A stretch of DNA of 64,000 nt from Lysobacter defluvii IMMIB APB-9 = DSM 18482 (lineage in GTDB: Bacteria; Pseudomonadota; Gammaproteobacteria; Xanthomonadales; Xanthomonadaceae), in NCBI RefSeq assembly GCF_000423325.1, contig NZ_AUHT01000008.1:1-64000 (forward strand), in the 5' to 3' direction. Positions 18,231-27,419 of the stretch are shown piece by piece; position 1 is the first letter of the stretch; each line of letters starts with the position of its first letter. Under the pieces are notes generated by a model. The model did not search any database. It was not told the DNA's origin and worked only from the letters and a program-made list of their open reading frames with translations. Made by a program: the position numbers and the translations under genes.

Positions 18231-19001
18231 ATGGCAAGCGCGGGTGGCGGCGTGGTGAGTCGGGGCATGGCGAAACGGAGCGCCGGATGGCTGGCGGGAT
18301 GGGCGCTCGCGCTGGTGCTGGCGGCGGTGATGGCCATGCTGGGCAACTGGCAGGCCGGGCGCGCGGTGCAGAAGGAACGCCTGCTGCAGGCCGCCGGCGA
18401 GGTGCTGGAGGCGCGCGAACCGCGGCCGCTCGCGCTCGCCGCCGATCCCTTGCGTGCCGACCGGCTGGACTGGGCGGCGGGCAGCGGTCGTTTCGTGGAC
18501 GCGCCGGCCATCCTGCTCGACAACCAGCTGCGCGAGGGCCGTCCCGGCGTGCGCGCCTACCGGCTGTTCGATTCCGGGGCGCCGGAGTGGATCCTGGTCG
18601 AACTCGGCTGGCTGGCGATGCCCGGCGACCGCAGCCTGCCGCGGGTGGACCGCCCGGAGGGCGAGTTCGAACTCGGGGGGTTGCTGGCGGCGCCGCCGTC
18701 CGCGGGGCTTGCGCTGGGAGAGGCGCTGGCGTCGCGCGGGGAGGCGCTGCTGGCGATGCGCCTGGACCTGGACGCACTGGAACGTGAGGTCTCGCATCCG
18801 GTCGCGTCGCGGGTGCTGCGCCTGGATCCGTCGCTGCCGCTCGGCTACGAGCGCGACCTCGACCTGCTCCCCAACACGCTTACGCCCGACCGCCACCGTG
18901 GCTACGCGCTGCAGTGGTACGGGCTGGCGGCGACCGTCCTGGTCATCGCCGTGCTGCTGACGGTGCGCGCGCTGCGGCGTACCCGGAGGAACCCGAAATG
19001 A
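18231..19001 (+). CDS. SURF1 family cytochrome oxidase biogenesis protein
   Basis: 256 residues: an N-terminal transmembrane helix (about 20-38), a periplasmic domain with the family features LGNWQAGRAVQKE, LLDNQLREGRPG and VELGWL, and a second helix near the C-terminus (about 228-247, GYALQWYGLAATVLVIAVLL). SURF1 assists insertion of heme a3 into subunit I. The ATG at 18231 is used; ATG 18267 (MAKRSAGWL) would give the shorter leader common in the family. The stop overlaps the next start (ATGA). Confidence 0.92.
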   Translation: MASAGGGVVSRGMAKRSAGWLAGWALALVLAAVMAMLGNWQAGRAVQKERLLQAAGEVLEAREPRPLALAADPLRADRLDWAAGSGRFVDAPAILLDNQLREGRPGVRAYRLFDSGAPEWILVELGWLAMPGDRSLPRVDRPEGEFELGGLLAAPPSAGLALGEALASRGEALLAMRLDLDALEREVSHPVASRVLRLDPSLPLGYERDLDLLPNTLTPDRHRGYALQWYGLAATVLVIAVLLTVRALRRTRRNPK

Positions 19002-19594
19002 GCACCCCCCCTCCACCGCCGCTGGACACGCGTGCACGCAACCGCAACCGCCTGGCCCTGGTCGCGGTCATCGCCGTCTTCGTGCTGCCGATCCTGATTG
19101 CAATGTGGATTGCCCGCGCCGACCGCATCCCCGGGGCCACCGGCGTGCACGGGGAGATGTACGACCCGGCCCGCGACCTGCGGGCGATCACGCTGGAGCC
19201 GGTCGACGGAAGCACCTATGCCTGGGCGCCGGAGACCCGCACCTGGCGCATCCTGGTGGTGGCGCCCGCGAACTGCGCGCAGGCGTGCGTGGACCTGGTC
19301 GCGGACCTGGACAAGGTCTGGCGCCTGTTCGGCCGAAATGCCGGCCGCGTCCACGTGCTGTGGGCCTGCGGCGAGGAGGCGTGCATGCCGCCGGCCGGCA
19401 CGACCCTGCCGGACACCTTCGTCCGGATCCGCCCGGATGCCGCGCTGCGGGCCGCACTCCCGGGTGTCGACACCCCCGACGGCACCCCGGTCTACGTGAT
19501 CGATCCCAATGGGTTCCTGGTTCTGCGCTACGCTCCGGGGTTCGATCCGTCCGGCCTGCGCAGGGACGTGGGGAAGCTGGTCCGACTGGTGTGA
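18998..19594 (+). CDS. membrane-anchored CxxxC protein of the cox cluster (SCO/thioredoxin-like)
   Basis: 198 residues. A Pro-rich cytoplasmic start is followed by one transmembrane helix (about 19-39) and a periplasmic domain. That domain has the strand WRILVVAPANC and a CAQAC motif at about residues 91-95, the CxxxC spacing of SCO copper chaperones, followed by a helix and strand as in a thioredoxin fold. The later segment GTPVYVIDPNGFLVLRYAPG resembles the end of the SCO/thioredoxin core. The SCO-type distal His is not obvious. It overlaps surf1 (ATGA). A role in copper or thiol handling for the oxidase is inferred from motif and position. Confidence 0.7.
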   Translation: MSTPPPPPLDTRARNRNRLALVAVIAVFVLPILIAMWIARADRIPGATGVHGEMYDPARDLRAITLEPVDGSTYAWAPETRTWRILVVAPANCAQACVDLVADLDKVWRLFGRNAGRVHVLWACGEEACMPPAGTTLPDTFVRIRPDAALRAALPGVDTPDGTPVYVIDPNGFLVLRYAPGFDPSGLRRDVGKLVRLV

Positions 19595-19606
19595 TGAGCG
19601 TGGTGC

Positions 19607-20791
19607 ATGAGTGATCTCCGACCCGGGCGCGGCCCGGCCACCCCGGCGCGCCCCGGTTCCGTGCGCCCCTGGCGCCACTTCCACCGGCTGGCGTGGCTGG
19701 CCGTGGGGCTGGCGCTGGGCGTGATCGTGTTCGGCGCCTTCGTGCGCCTGTCCGACGCCGGGCTCAGCTGCCCGGACTGGCCGACCTGCTACGGCAAGGC
19801 CACCTGGCCCACGGCGGTGGAGCACGGCGACGGGCACGCCGCCGCCTCGATCCGCCCGGTCGAGGTCCACAAGGCCTGGCGCGAGCAGGTGCACCGCATC
19901 ATCGCCGGCCTGCTCGGCGTGCTTACGCTGGCGCTGGCGCTGCTGGCCGCACGCAGGCGCGACAAGGGGATGCTGCAGGTGGTCGCCGCCTCGGCGCTGG
20001 TCGCCATCGCGATCCCGCTGTACATGCAAGGGATGTACGTGGCCGCCTCGGCGCTGGCGGTGGCCGGCGAGCTGGTCCTGCTGGCCGCCGCGGTGCGCTG
20101 GGACAACCGCGACCTGTCCCGGGTCGGCGCGCTGACCCTGGCGGTGATCATCTTCCAGGCCCTGCTGGGCATGTGGACCGTGACCTGGCTGCTCAAGCCG
20201 ATCGTGGTCATGGCGCACCTGCTGGGCGGGCTGCTGACCTTTTCGCTGCTGCTGTGGATGGCGTGGCGGGCGACCAACCTGCCGATCCGCCTGGCGCAGG
20301 CACGCCAGCTGCACCGGCTGGTGGCCGTCGGCGTCGTGCTGCTCGGCGTGCAGATCGCGCTGGGCGGCTGGACCAGCGCCAACTACGCCGCGCTGTCCTG
20401 CGGACTGGACTTCCCGACCTGCGTTGGCCAGTGGTGGCCGCCGACCGACTTCCGCGAGGGTTTCGTGCTCTGGCGCGGGATCGGGGTCGACTACGAGGGC
20501 GGGGTGCTCGACGGCGAGGCCCGCATCGCGATCCAGATGGCGCACCGCATCGGTGCGGTCGTGGTCGCCTCCTACCTGCTGTGGCTGGCGCTGCGAATGT
20601 TGCGCACGCCGGGCATCCGCGGCTGGGCCAGCGTGCTGGCGATCCTGGTGCTGGTGCAGTTCGGGCTGGGCATCGCCAACGTCAAGCTCGGGCTGCCGCT
20701 GGGCAACGCGGTGGCGCACAACGCCGGCGCGGTGCTGTTGCTGGCGGTGCTGGTCTCGCTGCTCGCGCGCCTGCGCGCGCCGGAGGCGTGA
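19607..20791 (+). CDS. ctaA: heme A synthase (CtaA/Cox15)
   Basis: 394 residues, eight transmembrane helices in two related halves. It oxidises a methyl of heme O to the formyl group of heme A. Visible: [22 protein letters not shown] (first half, cysteine pair loop), the His ligands in [12 protein letters not shown] and [27 protein letters not shown] (second half) and MAHRIGA. It stands 12 bases after the CxxxC gene and its stop overlaps ctaB (TGATG). Confidence 0.95.
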   Translation: MSDLRPGRGPATPARPGSVRPWRHFHRLAWLAVGLALGVIVFGAFVRLSDAGLSCPDWPTCYGKATWPTAVEHGDGHAAASIRPVEVHKAWREQVHRIIAGLLGVLTLALALLAARRRDKGMLQVVAASALVAIAIPLYMQGMYVAASALAVAGELVLLAAAVRWDNRDLSRVGALTLAVIIFQALLGMWTVTWLLKPIVVMAHLLGGLLTFSLLLWMAWRATNLPIRLAQARQLHRLVAVGVVLLGVQIALGGWTSANYAALSCGLDFPTCVGQWWPPTDFREGFVLWRGIGVDYEGGVLDGEARIAIQMAHRIGAVVVASYLLWLALRMLRTPGIRGWASVLAILVLVQFGLGIANVKLGLPLGNAVAHNAGAVLLLAVLVSLLARLRAPEA

Positions 20792-21717
20792 TGGCCACCG
20801 CGACCGCCGGGACCGTGTTCCGCCAGTACTGGGACCTGACCAAGCCCCGCGTGGTGGCGCTGATCGTGTTCACCGCCGCCATCGGCATGTTCCTGGCGGT
20901 GCCGGGGCTGCCCCCGCTGCGCGAGTCGGTGATGGGGTTCCTGGGCATCTGGCTGGCGGCGTCCTCGGCGGCGGCCATCAACCAGATCCTGGACGCCCGC
21001 ATCGACGCCAAGATGGCGCGCACCTCGTGGCGTCCGATCGTGTCGGGCCGGGTGACCGCGCGCCAGGCGGTGCTGTTCGCCCTCGCGCTCGCCGCGCTGT
21101 CCATGCTGGTGCTGCTGGTGTTCACCAACGTGCTGGCCGCGCTGCTGACGTTCGCCTCGCTGATTGGCTACGCCATCGTCTACACGGTGTACCTGAAGCG
21201 GGCGACGCCGCAGAACATCGTGATCGGCGGCATCGCCGGCGCGGCGCCGCCCGCGCTGGGCTGGGTGGCGGTGACCGGCACGCTGGACCCGCACGCGCTG
21301 CTGCTGGTGCTGATCATCTTCGTGTGGACCCCGCCGCACTTCTGGGCGCTGGCGATCTTCCGCCGCCAGGACTACGCCCGTGCGATGGTGCCGATGCTGC
21401 CGGTCACCCACGGCGTGGAGTACACGCGCTGGCAGATCCTGTTCTACACGGTGCTGCTGGTGGTGGTGAGCGTGCTGCCGTGGGTGACCGGGATGAGCGG
21501 CCTGTTCTACCTCGGCGGCGCGCTGGTCCTGGGGCTGGTGTTCCTGGCCCACGCCTGGAAGCTGATGGACCCGCCCGACGAGCTGTACGCGATGAAGGTC
21601 TTCAACTACTCGATCGTGTACCTGATGGCGCTGTTCGCATTCCTGCTGGTCGACCACTGGCTGTTGCCGGTGCTGCAGCCCGGCGCGATGGCGGTGATGG
21701 AGTTCGCGCCCGCCTGA
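20791..21717 (+). CDS. ctaB: protoheme IX farnesyltransferase (heme O synthase)
   Basis: 308 residues, a UbiA-family prenyltransferase with about nine helices. It attaches farnesyl to heme b to give heme O, the substrate of CtaA. The two Asp-rich motifs are [15 protein letters not shown] and [17 protein letters not shown] with [32 protein letters not shown] is also conserved. ATG overlaps the ctaA stop, so the pair is probably translated together. It is the last gene of the oxidase cluster and converges on dnaG with a 14-base gap. Confidence 0.97.
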   Translation: MATATAGTVFRQYWDLTKPRVVALIVFTAAIGMFLAVPGLPPLRESVMGFLGIWLAASSAAAINQILDARIDAKMARTSWRPIVSGRVTARQAVLFALALAALSMLVLLVFTNVLAALLTFASLIGYAIVYTVYLKRATPQNIVIGGIAGAAPPALGWVAVTGTLDPHALLLVLIIFVWTPPHFWALAIFRRQDYARAMVPMLPVTHGVEYTRWQILFYTVLLVVVSVLPWVTGMSGLFYLGGALVLGLVFLAHAWKLMDPPDELYAMKVFNYSIVYLMALFAFLLVDHWLLPVLQPGAMAVMEFAPA

Positions 21718-21731
21718 CCGGCCACGCCCGG

Positions 21732-23456
21732 CTAGCGCGGCAGCTTGCCCTGGAGTTCCCGCAGCTCGGCCTTCTGCGCGTCGTCGAGCGCCGACATGCC
21801 GCCGGCGCGGATCGCCGCCTGCAGTTCGTCCAGGCGCTGGTGGATGGTCATCTGGTCCAGGCGCTGGATAGCGTCGAGGAACTCGGTACGCCAGGCAGCG
21901 GGGTCGCCCGGCAGGTCGATCGTCGCCAGGGCCTGCAGCGAGCCGTGGACCTCCTGGCCGGCAAAGTGCTCGATCAGGGCCCCGGTGCGGATGTCCGGCC
22001 GCTCGTAGACCAGCCCCAGCAGGTCCACCAGCAGGTCGATCCCCGGCTGTTGCAGGACGGCAAAGCGGAACGGCGGCTCCAGCTCCAGGGCCAGTGAGGG
22101 CTGTTGCAACAACAGCACGATCGCGCTGCGCACCAGGCTGCGCCGCGGGGCGGCGGTGTTGCGGCGCGGCTGCGGCGTCGCCGGACGCTGGGCCGGCCCG
22201 GCCGCGTCCAGGCCGGTGAGCGTGGCCAGCCGCTGCTTCATCAGGTCGGCGAAGGCGCCGTCGGGGATCTGCTCCAGCAGCGGCCGCACGCGCCCGGCCA
22301 GCCGGCCGCGCCCCTCCAGGGTCCCCAGGTCGACCTCGGCCGAGAGCGTGTCGAACAGGAAATCCGACAGCGGCGTGGCCGCCTTCAGTCGTGCCTCGAA
22401 GCCCGCGGCGCCCTCGCTGCGGACGATGCTGTCGGGATCCTCGCCCTCGGGCAGGAACAGGAACAGCGCCTGCCGGCCGTCGCGCATGCGCGGCAGCACC
22501 GACTCCAGTGCCTTCCAGGCGGCCGCCCGCCCGGCGCGATCGCCGTCGAAGCAGAAGTACACGTCCGGCGCGTTGCGGAACAGCAGCTCGGCGTGCTCGC
22601 CGGTGGTTGCCGTGCCGAGGGTGGCCACGGCGGTCTCGATGCCGTGCTGGAACAGCATCACCACGTCCATGTAGCCCTCGACCACCACCAGCCGCGGGAT
22701 CTTCGCGTTGGCCTGCCGCACCTGCCACAGCCCGTACAGCTCGCGTCCCTTGTGGAACAGCTCGGTCTCGGGGGAGTTGAGGTACTTGGGCGCGGCGTCG
22801 GCCTCCAGCACCCGGCCGCCGAAGGCGATCGGCCGCCCGCGCCGGTCGTGGATCGGGAACTGCAGGCGGTCGCGGAACTTGTCGTAGACCCGTCCGGACT
22901 CGCTGCGCGACAGCAGTCCGGCGCGCTCGAGCAGCTTCATGCGCGGCTCGTCGGTGCCCAGCGCGTTGCGCAGGGCATCGAAGCTGTCCGGCGCGTAGCC
23001 GATCTGGAAGCGCTCGCAGGTGGCCTCGTCCAGGCCGCGGCGGCGCAGGTACGCGCGCGCCTTGTCACTGCCCGGCAGCTGGCGGCGGAAGAAGCCGGCC
23101 GCCTCGCCGAGGATGTCGTACAGCGCCTGTCCGTCGGGGTTGGACTGGCGGCGGCCCGCCTCGCGCGGGACTTCCATGCCCGCCCGTCGGGCAAGCTCCT
23201 CGATCGCGTCGAGGAACTCGAGCCGGTCGTAGTTCATCAGGAAGCTGATCGCGGTGCCATGCGCACCGCAGCCGAAGCAGTGGTAGAACTGCTTGGTCGG
23301 CGAGACGGTGAAGCTGGGCGAGCGCTCGTCGTGGAACGGGCAGCGCGCCGAGTATTCCCGGCCCTGCTTCTTCAACGGCACCCGGCTGGCGATCAGCTCG
23401 ACGATGTCGGTGCGCGCCAGCAGGTCGTCGATGAAGGCGTCGGGGATGCGGGCCAT
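21732..23456 (-). CDS. dnaG: DNA primase
   Basis: 574 residues. It makes RNA primers at the replication fork. The CHC2 zinc ribbon has Cys39, His42, Cys60 and Cys63 (CPFHDE ... CFGCGAHG). The catalytic Toprim core holds VVVEGYMDVV and CFDGDRAGR with the acidic metal ligands. The C-terminal helical part (about 440-574) is the DnaB-binding domain. It is the last gene of rpsU-yqeY-yihY-dnaG. rpoD, which commonly follows dnaG, is not downstream: ctaB converges at 14 bases. Confidence 0.97.
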   Translation of the reverse strand: MARIPDAFIDDLLARTDIVELIASRVPLKKQGREYSARCPFHDERSPSFTVSPTKQFYHCFGCGAHGTAISFLMNYDRLEFLDAIEELARRAGMEVPREAGRRQSNPDGQALYDILGEAAGFFRRQLPGSDKARAYLRRRGLDEATCERFQIGYAPDSFDALRNALGTDEPRMKLLERAGLLSRSESGRVYDKFRDRLQFPIHDRRGRPIAFGGRVLEADAAPKYLNSPETELFHKGRELYGLWQVRQANAKIPRLVVVEGYMDVVMLFQHGIETAVATLGTATTGEHAELLFRNAPDVYFCFDGDRAGRAAAWKALESVLPRMRDGRQALFLFLPEGEDPDSIVRSEGAAGFEARLKAATPLSDFLFDTLSAEVDLGTLEGRGRLAGRVRPLLEQIPDGAFADLMKQRLATLTGLDAAGPAQRPATPQPRRNTAAPRRSLVRSAIVLLLQQPSLALELEPPFRFAVLQQPGIDLLVDLLGLVYERPDIRTGALIEHFAGQEVHGSLQALATIDLPGDPAAWRTEFLDAIQRLDQMTIHQRLDELQAAIRAGGMSALDDAQKAELRELQGKLPR

Positions 23457-23515
23457 GTCGCGTACGGGCGCCGTGGGAAGCGGGACCGCCTAGCATGCCA
23501 TGCGGCGGGCCCGGC

Positions 23516-24463
23516 TCAGCCGGCGTCCGCCCCTGGCGTTGCCTGGTGCACCTGCGGGGACCCGGCGCCGTCCCCCGCGTCGGAGGCCTGGCTCTCGGCG
23601 CGTTCCTCCAGCAGCGCGGTGATCAGTGCCCCGACCAGGAAGATCACGGCGCAGTAGTACAGCCATACCAGCATCACCATCAGCCCGCCCGCCGGGCCGT
23701 AGGCGCTGCCCAGGCTGGCCTGGCCCAGGTACAGGCCGATCAGCCAGCGCCCCAGCATGAACATGCCGGCGGTGAGCGCACCGCCGAGGAGCGCGCGCTG
23801 GCGGCTGACCGGACAGTCCGGGAGCAGCCGGTACATGGCCGCGAACACGACCGTGTAGAGCAGGAAGGAGAAGGCCGCGACCACCACCGGCAGCAGGTCC
23901 GGCAGCCACTGGGTCACCAAGGCGAGCGCGGCCTGCACCGCCATCGAGACCACCAGCAGGAAACCGATCCCCAGCACGATCCCCAGCGACAGCAGGCGCT
24001 TGCGCAGCCACGCCCACAGCCCGCCGAGTTGCTCGGCGCCGGAGTGGAACACCCGGTTCAGCGCCGTCTGCAGCTGCGCGAACACCACCGAGGCGCTGAA
24101 CAGCAGGGCTCCGGTACCCACCGCGGCGGCGAACGAGCCCACGCCCGGCTGCTCCTCGGCGTTGTTGACGATCAGCCGCGTGGTCGCCTCGACCTGCGGG
24201 CCGACCAGCAGCCCGACCTGGCGGAAGAACTCCTCCTGCGCCGCCGGGTAGAGCGCCGTGGTCACCCACAGCACCAGCACCACCAGCGGCGCCAGCGACA
24301 GGGTGGTGTAGAAGGACAGGGCGGCGGCGAGCGCCAGGATGTCGTGGTCGAGGAAGCGGCGGACCAGCACGCCCGCCCAGCTGTGCTGGAAGCGCGCCGC
24401 CCACGCCTTCAGGCCGGCGGGCGGTGGCGGTTCCGGATTGTCAGGTCCTTGCTCGCTGCTCAT
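23516..24463 (-). CDS. YihY/BrkB family inner membrane protein
   Basis: 315 residues with about six transmembrane helices. LAAALSFYTTLSLAPLVVLVL is the family's conserved first helix, and the last helices (YGPAGGLMVMLVWLYYCAV) carry the other signature. Once described as ribonuclease BN, the family is now regarded as membrane proteins of unclear transport function. The C-terminal tail is acidic and low-complexity. It lies between yqeY and dnaG, 59 bases before dnaG. Confidence 0.9.
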   Translation of the reverse strand: MSSEQGPDNPEPPPPAGLKAWAARFQHSWAGVLVRRFLDHDILALAAALSFYTTLSLAPLVVLVLWVTTALYPAAQEEFFRQVGLLVGPQVEATTRLIVNNAEEQPGVGSFAAAVGTGALLFSASVVFAQLQTALNRVFHSGAEQLGGLWAWLRKRLLSLGIVLGIGFLLVVSMAVQAALALVTQWLPDLLPVVVAAFSFLLYTVVFAAMYRLLPDCPVSRQRALLGGALTAGMFMLGRWLIGLYLGQASLGSAYGPAGGLMVMLVWLYYCAVIFLVGALITALLEERAESQASDAGDGAGSPQVHQATPGADAG

Positions 24464-24534
24464 GCATTCCCGTCTGCGTCGCTGCGTGGGGCAACGATCC
24501 GGGAAGCGCGGTTAGCGTGGCGTGTCCGCGCGGA

Positions 24535-24981
24535 TCAGGAGCCCAGGCGCTGCTTGACCAGCTTCGACACCAGGCCCATGTCGGCCTTGCCGGCGAGCCT
24601 GGGCTTCAGGACGCCCATCAGCTTGCCCATGTCGGCCGGGGCGGCGGCGCCGGTTTCGGCGACCGCGGCCTCGATCTCCGCGGCGATCGAGGCTTCGTCC
24701 ATCTTCGCCGGCAGGTAGCGCTCGATCACGGTGATCTCGTCGCGCTCGACCTGGGCCAGGTCCTCGCGGCCGGCGGCCTCGTACTGGGCCACCGAGTCGC
24801 GGCGCTGCTTGACCATCTTGTCGAGCACCGCCACCACCTGGGCGTCGTCCAGTTCGATCCGTTCGTCCACCTCGCGCTGCTTGATCGCCGCGTTGACCAG
24901 GCGGATCACGCCCAGGCTCTGCTTGTCACCGCCCTTCATGGCGGCCTTCATGTCGGTGGTCAGCTGGTCCTTGAGGGACAT
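24535..24981 (-). CDS. yqeY: GatB/YqeY domain-containing protein
   Basis: 148 residues, all YqeY domain: an N-terminal helical part (KDQLTTDMKAAMKGGDK, LGVIRLVNAAIKQREVD) and the C-terminal region related to the tRNA-binding tail of GatB (YLPAKMDEASI; GKLMGVLKPRLAGKADM). YqeY stands alone from the amidotransferase and its role is not settled, perhaps in tRNA or translation quality. GGAG lies 8 bases before the ATG. It follows rpsU, as in many beta- and gammaproteobacteria, with a terminator between. Confidence 0.93.
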   Translation of the reverse strand: MSLKDQLTTDMKAAMKGGDKQSLGVIRLVNAAIKQREVDERIELDDAQVVAVLDKMVKQRRDSVAQYEAAGREDLAQVERDEITVIERYLPAKMDEASIAAEIEAAVAETGAAAPADMGKLMGVLKPRLAGKADMGLVSKLVKQRLGS

Positions 24982-25025
24982 GCGGGGTGCTCCTGGAAGG
25001 TGGGAGAACGCAACAGGGACAACGC

Positions 25026-25057
25026 AAAAAGCCGGCAGCGCGTGGGCGCAGCCGGCT
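25026..25057 (-). terminator. terminator/attenuator after rpsU
   Basis: AGCCGGC (25030-25036) pairs with GCCGGCT (25051-25057), extended by GCGC/GCGC after an A-A mismatch. On the minus strand it is followed by five T. It sits between rpsU and yqeY and probably lowers transcription of the downstream genes relative to rpsU. Confidence 0.8.
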
Positions 25058-25108
25058 CGATGCACAGGTTAGCGTGACCGGCGGGCGCCGGTCAGCGCAG
25101 GGCCGCGC

Positions 25109-25324
25109 TCAGTACAGGCGCTGGCGCTTGGTCACGTCGCGCGAGGTGCGACGGGCCTGGCGCTTCACCGCGGCCGCGGCCTTGCGCTTGCGCTCCTGGG
25201 TCGGCTTCTCGTAGTACTCGCGCTTGCGGGTTTCGGCGAGGACGCCGGCCTTCTCGCAGGTGCGCTTGAAGCGACGGAGGGCAAACTCGAAAGGCTCGTT
25301 TTCGCGGACTTTGACGCTGGGCAT
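25109..25324 (-). CDS. rpsU: 30S ribosomal protein S21
   Basis: 71 residues, the standard S21 length. It starts [20 protein letters not shown] and ends with the Arg/Lys-rich tail [15 protein letters not shown]21 helps initiation by the 30S subunit. A good promoter lies upstream and a terminator follows. It is the first gene of the minus-strand operon and diverges from tsaD, the usual arrangement. Confidence 0.98.
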   Translation of the reverse strand: MPSVKVRENEPFEFALRRFKRTCEKAGVLAETRKREYYEKPTQERKRKAAAAVKRQARRTSRDVTKRQRLY

Positions 25325-25375
25325 ACGTAGGGTATCTCGGTTCGGGTGGCAGCCCGGTCCACGGGCGAGCCGCGC

Positions 25376-25405
25376 ATTATAGCCACGGGGGTTTGGCTGC
25401 TGCAA
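25376..25405 (-). promoter_or_regulatory. sigma70 promoter of rpsU
   Basis: On the minus strand TTGCAG (25400-25405) and a perfect TATAAT (25376-25381) are 18 bases apart. The inferred leader before the rpsU ATG is about 45 bases. Confidence 0.7.
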
Positions 25406-25502
25406 GCGGCTTCTGCCTGTCCGCGGCGCGGCCACCACGTGCACCGGCCCGCGGCGGTCGCTTGGGAGTAGGCTTTCCGCATCCCGCCCCCATGTAGCGA
25501 CC

Positions 25503-26525
25503 ATGAAAGTCCTTGGCATCGAGACCTCCTGCGATGAAACCGGCGTGGCGGTGTACGACACCGGCGCGGGGCTGCTGGCGCACGCGCTGTACAGCCAGGT
25601 GGCGATGCACGCCGAGTACGGCGGGGTGGTGCCGGAGCTGGCCAGCCGCGACCACGTGCGCAAGCTGCTGCCCCTGGTGCATGAGGTGCTGGGCGACGCG
25701 GGGCTGCAGGTGGCGGACCTGGACGGGGTCGCGTACACCGCCGGACCCGGATTGGTGGGGGCGCTGCTGGTGGGTGCCGGCACGGCGCGCGCGCTGGCGT
25801 GGGCGCTGGATGTTCCCGCGGTCGCCGTCCATCACATGGAGGGCCACCTGTTGGCGCCCCTGCTGGAGGACGACCCGGCCGGGCGGCCGGAGCCACCCTT
25901 CGTGGCGTTGCTGGTCTCCGGCGGGCACACCCAGCTGGTACACGTCGAGGGCATCGGCCGCTACCGGCTGCTGGGGGAGACGCTGGACGACGCGGCGGGC
26001 GAGGCCTTCGACAAGACCGCCAAGCTGATGGGCCTGCCGTACCCCGGCGGCCCGAGGCTGGCGGCGCTGGCGCCGCAGGGGCGCGAGGGCGCCTACCGGT
26101 TCCCGCGGCCCATGACCAACCGGCCGGGGCTGGATTTCAGCTTCAGCGGCCTGAAGACCCAGGTGCTCACGGCCTGGCAGGAGAGCGACCGGTCCGACCA
26201 GGCCCGGGCGGACATCGCCCGTGGCTTCGAGGAGGCGGTGGTCGACACCCTGGCGATCAAGTGCGAGCGCGCGCTCGACGAGGCGGGGTGCGACACCCTC
26301 GTGGTTGCGGGCGGCGTTGGCGCCAACGAACGCCTGCGAGCGAAGCTCGGGGAGATGGCCCGGCGCCGCGGCGGCCGGGTGGCGTTCCCGCGGCCGGCGT
26401 TCTGCACCGACAACGGGGCGATGATCGCGTTCGCCGGGGCGCTGCGGCTGCAGGCCGGCCAGCACGAGGGTCCGGAAGTCCGGGTCACCCCGCGCTGGGA
26501 CATGGAGACCCTGCCCGCCGCGTAG
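25503..26525 (+). CDS. tsaD: tRNA N6-threonylcarbamoyladenosine transferase, TsaD subunit
   Basis: 340 residues. It transfers the threonylcarbamoyl group to A37 of tRNAs that read ANN codons, with TsaB and TsaE. The start [19 protein letters not shown] is diagnostic. Metal ligands His111 and His115 lie in [12 protein letters not shown]. The ATP site includes [25 protein letters not shown] and [13 protein letters not shown]. It is divergent from rpsU and followed by the pterin genes. Confidence 0.98.
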   Translation: MKVLGIETSCDETGVAVYDTGAGLLAHALYSQVAMHAEYGGVVPELASRDHVRKLLPLVHEVLGDAGLQVADLDGVAYTAGPGLVGALLVGAGTARALAWALDVPAVAVHHMEGHLLAPLLEDDPAGRPEPPFVALLVSGGHTQLVHVEGIGRYRLLGETLDDAAGEAFDKTAKLMGLPYPGGPRLAALAPQGREGAYRFPRPMTNRPGLDFSFSGLKTQVLTAWQESDRSDQARADIARGFEEAVVDTLAIKCERALDEAGCDTLVVAGGVGANERLRAKLGEMARRRGGRVAFPRPAFCTDNGAMIAFAGALRLQAGQHEGPEVRVTPRWDMETLPAA

Positions 26526-26578
26526 GCCGCAGGGTGGAAGCAGGTAAAGTCCTCCTTCCCTCCACACCGGGTGTCCGC

Positions 26579-26938
26579 ATGGACCGCGTCTTCATCGAGG
26601 GCCTCGACATCGAGGCGATCATCGGCGTCCACGAATTGGAGCGCACCGCCGCCCAGCCGCTGGTGGTGGATGTCGGCATGGCGGTCGACGCCAGCGTGCC
26701 GGCGCGCAGCGACGCGGTGGACGAGACGGTCGACTACGCCGCGGTCGCCGAGGCCATCGGCGAGCTGGCGGAGAAGTCGCGGTACCAGCTGATCGAGACC
26801 CTCGCCGAGGAAGCGGCGGCAATGATCCTGGAGCGCTTCGGGCCGAAGGTCACCGCGGTGACCGTACGCGTGCGCAAGCCGCGCGCGATTCCCAACGCCC
26901 GCAATGCCGGGGTCGAGATCACCCGCAGCCGCGCATGA
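26579..26938 (+). CDS. folB: dihydroneopterin aldolase family protein (FolB; FolX also possible)
   Basis: 119 residues, one tunnelling fold. FolB splits dihydroneopterin to the hydroxymethyl pterin of folate synthesis; its paralogue FolX epimerises the triphosphate. Family marks: MDRVFIEGLDIEAIIGVHELER, QPLVVDVGMAVD, TVDYAAVAEAI and LIETLAEEAA with the pterin-binding Glu, then VRVRKPRAI with the catalytic Lys. The VEITR end is typical. It starts 53 bases after tsaD and overlaps the next gene (ATGA). FolB is the more likely reading. Confidence 0.9.
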   Translation: MDRVFIEGLDIEAIIGVHELERTAAQPLVVDVGMAVDASVPARSDAVDETVDYAAVAEAIGELAEKSRYQLIETLAEEAAAMILERFGPKVTAVTVRVRKPRAIPNARNAGVEITRSRA

Positions 26939-27396
26939 CGGGCGAGCGGGTTCCTGCAGCCGGGGCCGCCGTGCGCCTGGTCGTGGTCCTGGGAAGCAAC
27001 GCGGACGCCCGGCGCCGCCTGCAGCAGGCACGCTCGGAACTGGAGCGGGCCGCGCCGATCGTCGCCGCGTCGGAGGAGGTCGAGGCGCCGAGCTACCTGC
27101 CTGGTGATGCGTCCCTCTACCGCAACCAGGCATTGCTGCTGGAGTGGCCCGGGGCGACCGGTGGGTTCACCGCGCTCGCGCGCGACATCGAGCGGCGCCT
27201 CGGGCGGCGTCGCGAAGCCGCGGGTGCCGCTGCGCACGACGTGGAGATCGACATCGACCTGGTGGCGGGTTTCGGCGCCGACGGCGCGTTGCTGCACCTC
27301 GCGCCCGAAAAGCTGGCGCCGGAACTGGTGCGCACGCTGGTGCGGCAGGTGGTCAGCGGCCGCGGCCGGGCGGAGCTGGACGCGGCCCTCGGCTAG
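26935..27396 (+). CDS. degenerate HPPK (FolK-like) protein
   Basis: 153 residues. The N-terminal half fits hydroxymethyldihydropterin pyrophosphokinase: VVVLGSNADARRRLQQA, then LYRNQALLLEWPG, then ARDIERRLGRRRE. The ATP/magnesium motif IDIDLV is kept. However, the usual WGPR before it reads AHDVE, so the conserved Arg is absent, and the PHP...R.FVL segment after it is missing. Either the enzyme is weak or altered, or it has a different role. Translation is coupled to folB (ATGA overlap). The next gene, on the other strand, is a pteridine reductase. A standard folK may exist elsewhere in the genome. Confidence 0.7.
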   Translation: MTGERVPAAGAAVRLVVVLGSNADARRRLQQARSELERAAPIVAASEEVEAPSYLPGDASLYRNQALLLEWPGATGGFTALARDIERRLGRRREAAGAAAHDVEIDIDLVAGFGADGALLHLAPEKLAPELVRTLVRQVVSGRGRAELDAALG

Positions 27397-27419
27397 CCGG
27401 TCCTCCGCGCGGCCCGCGC

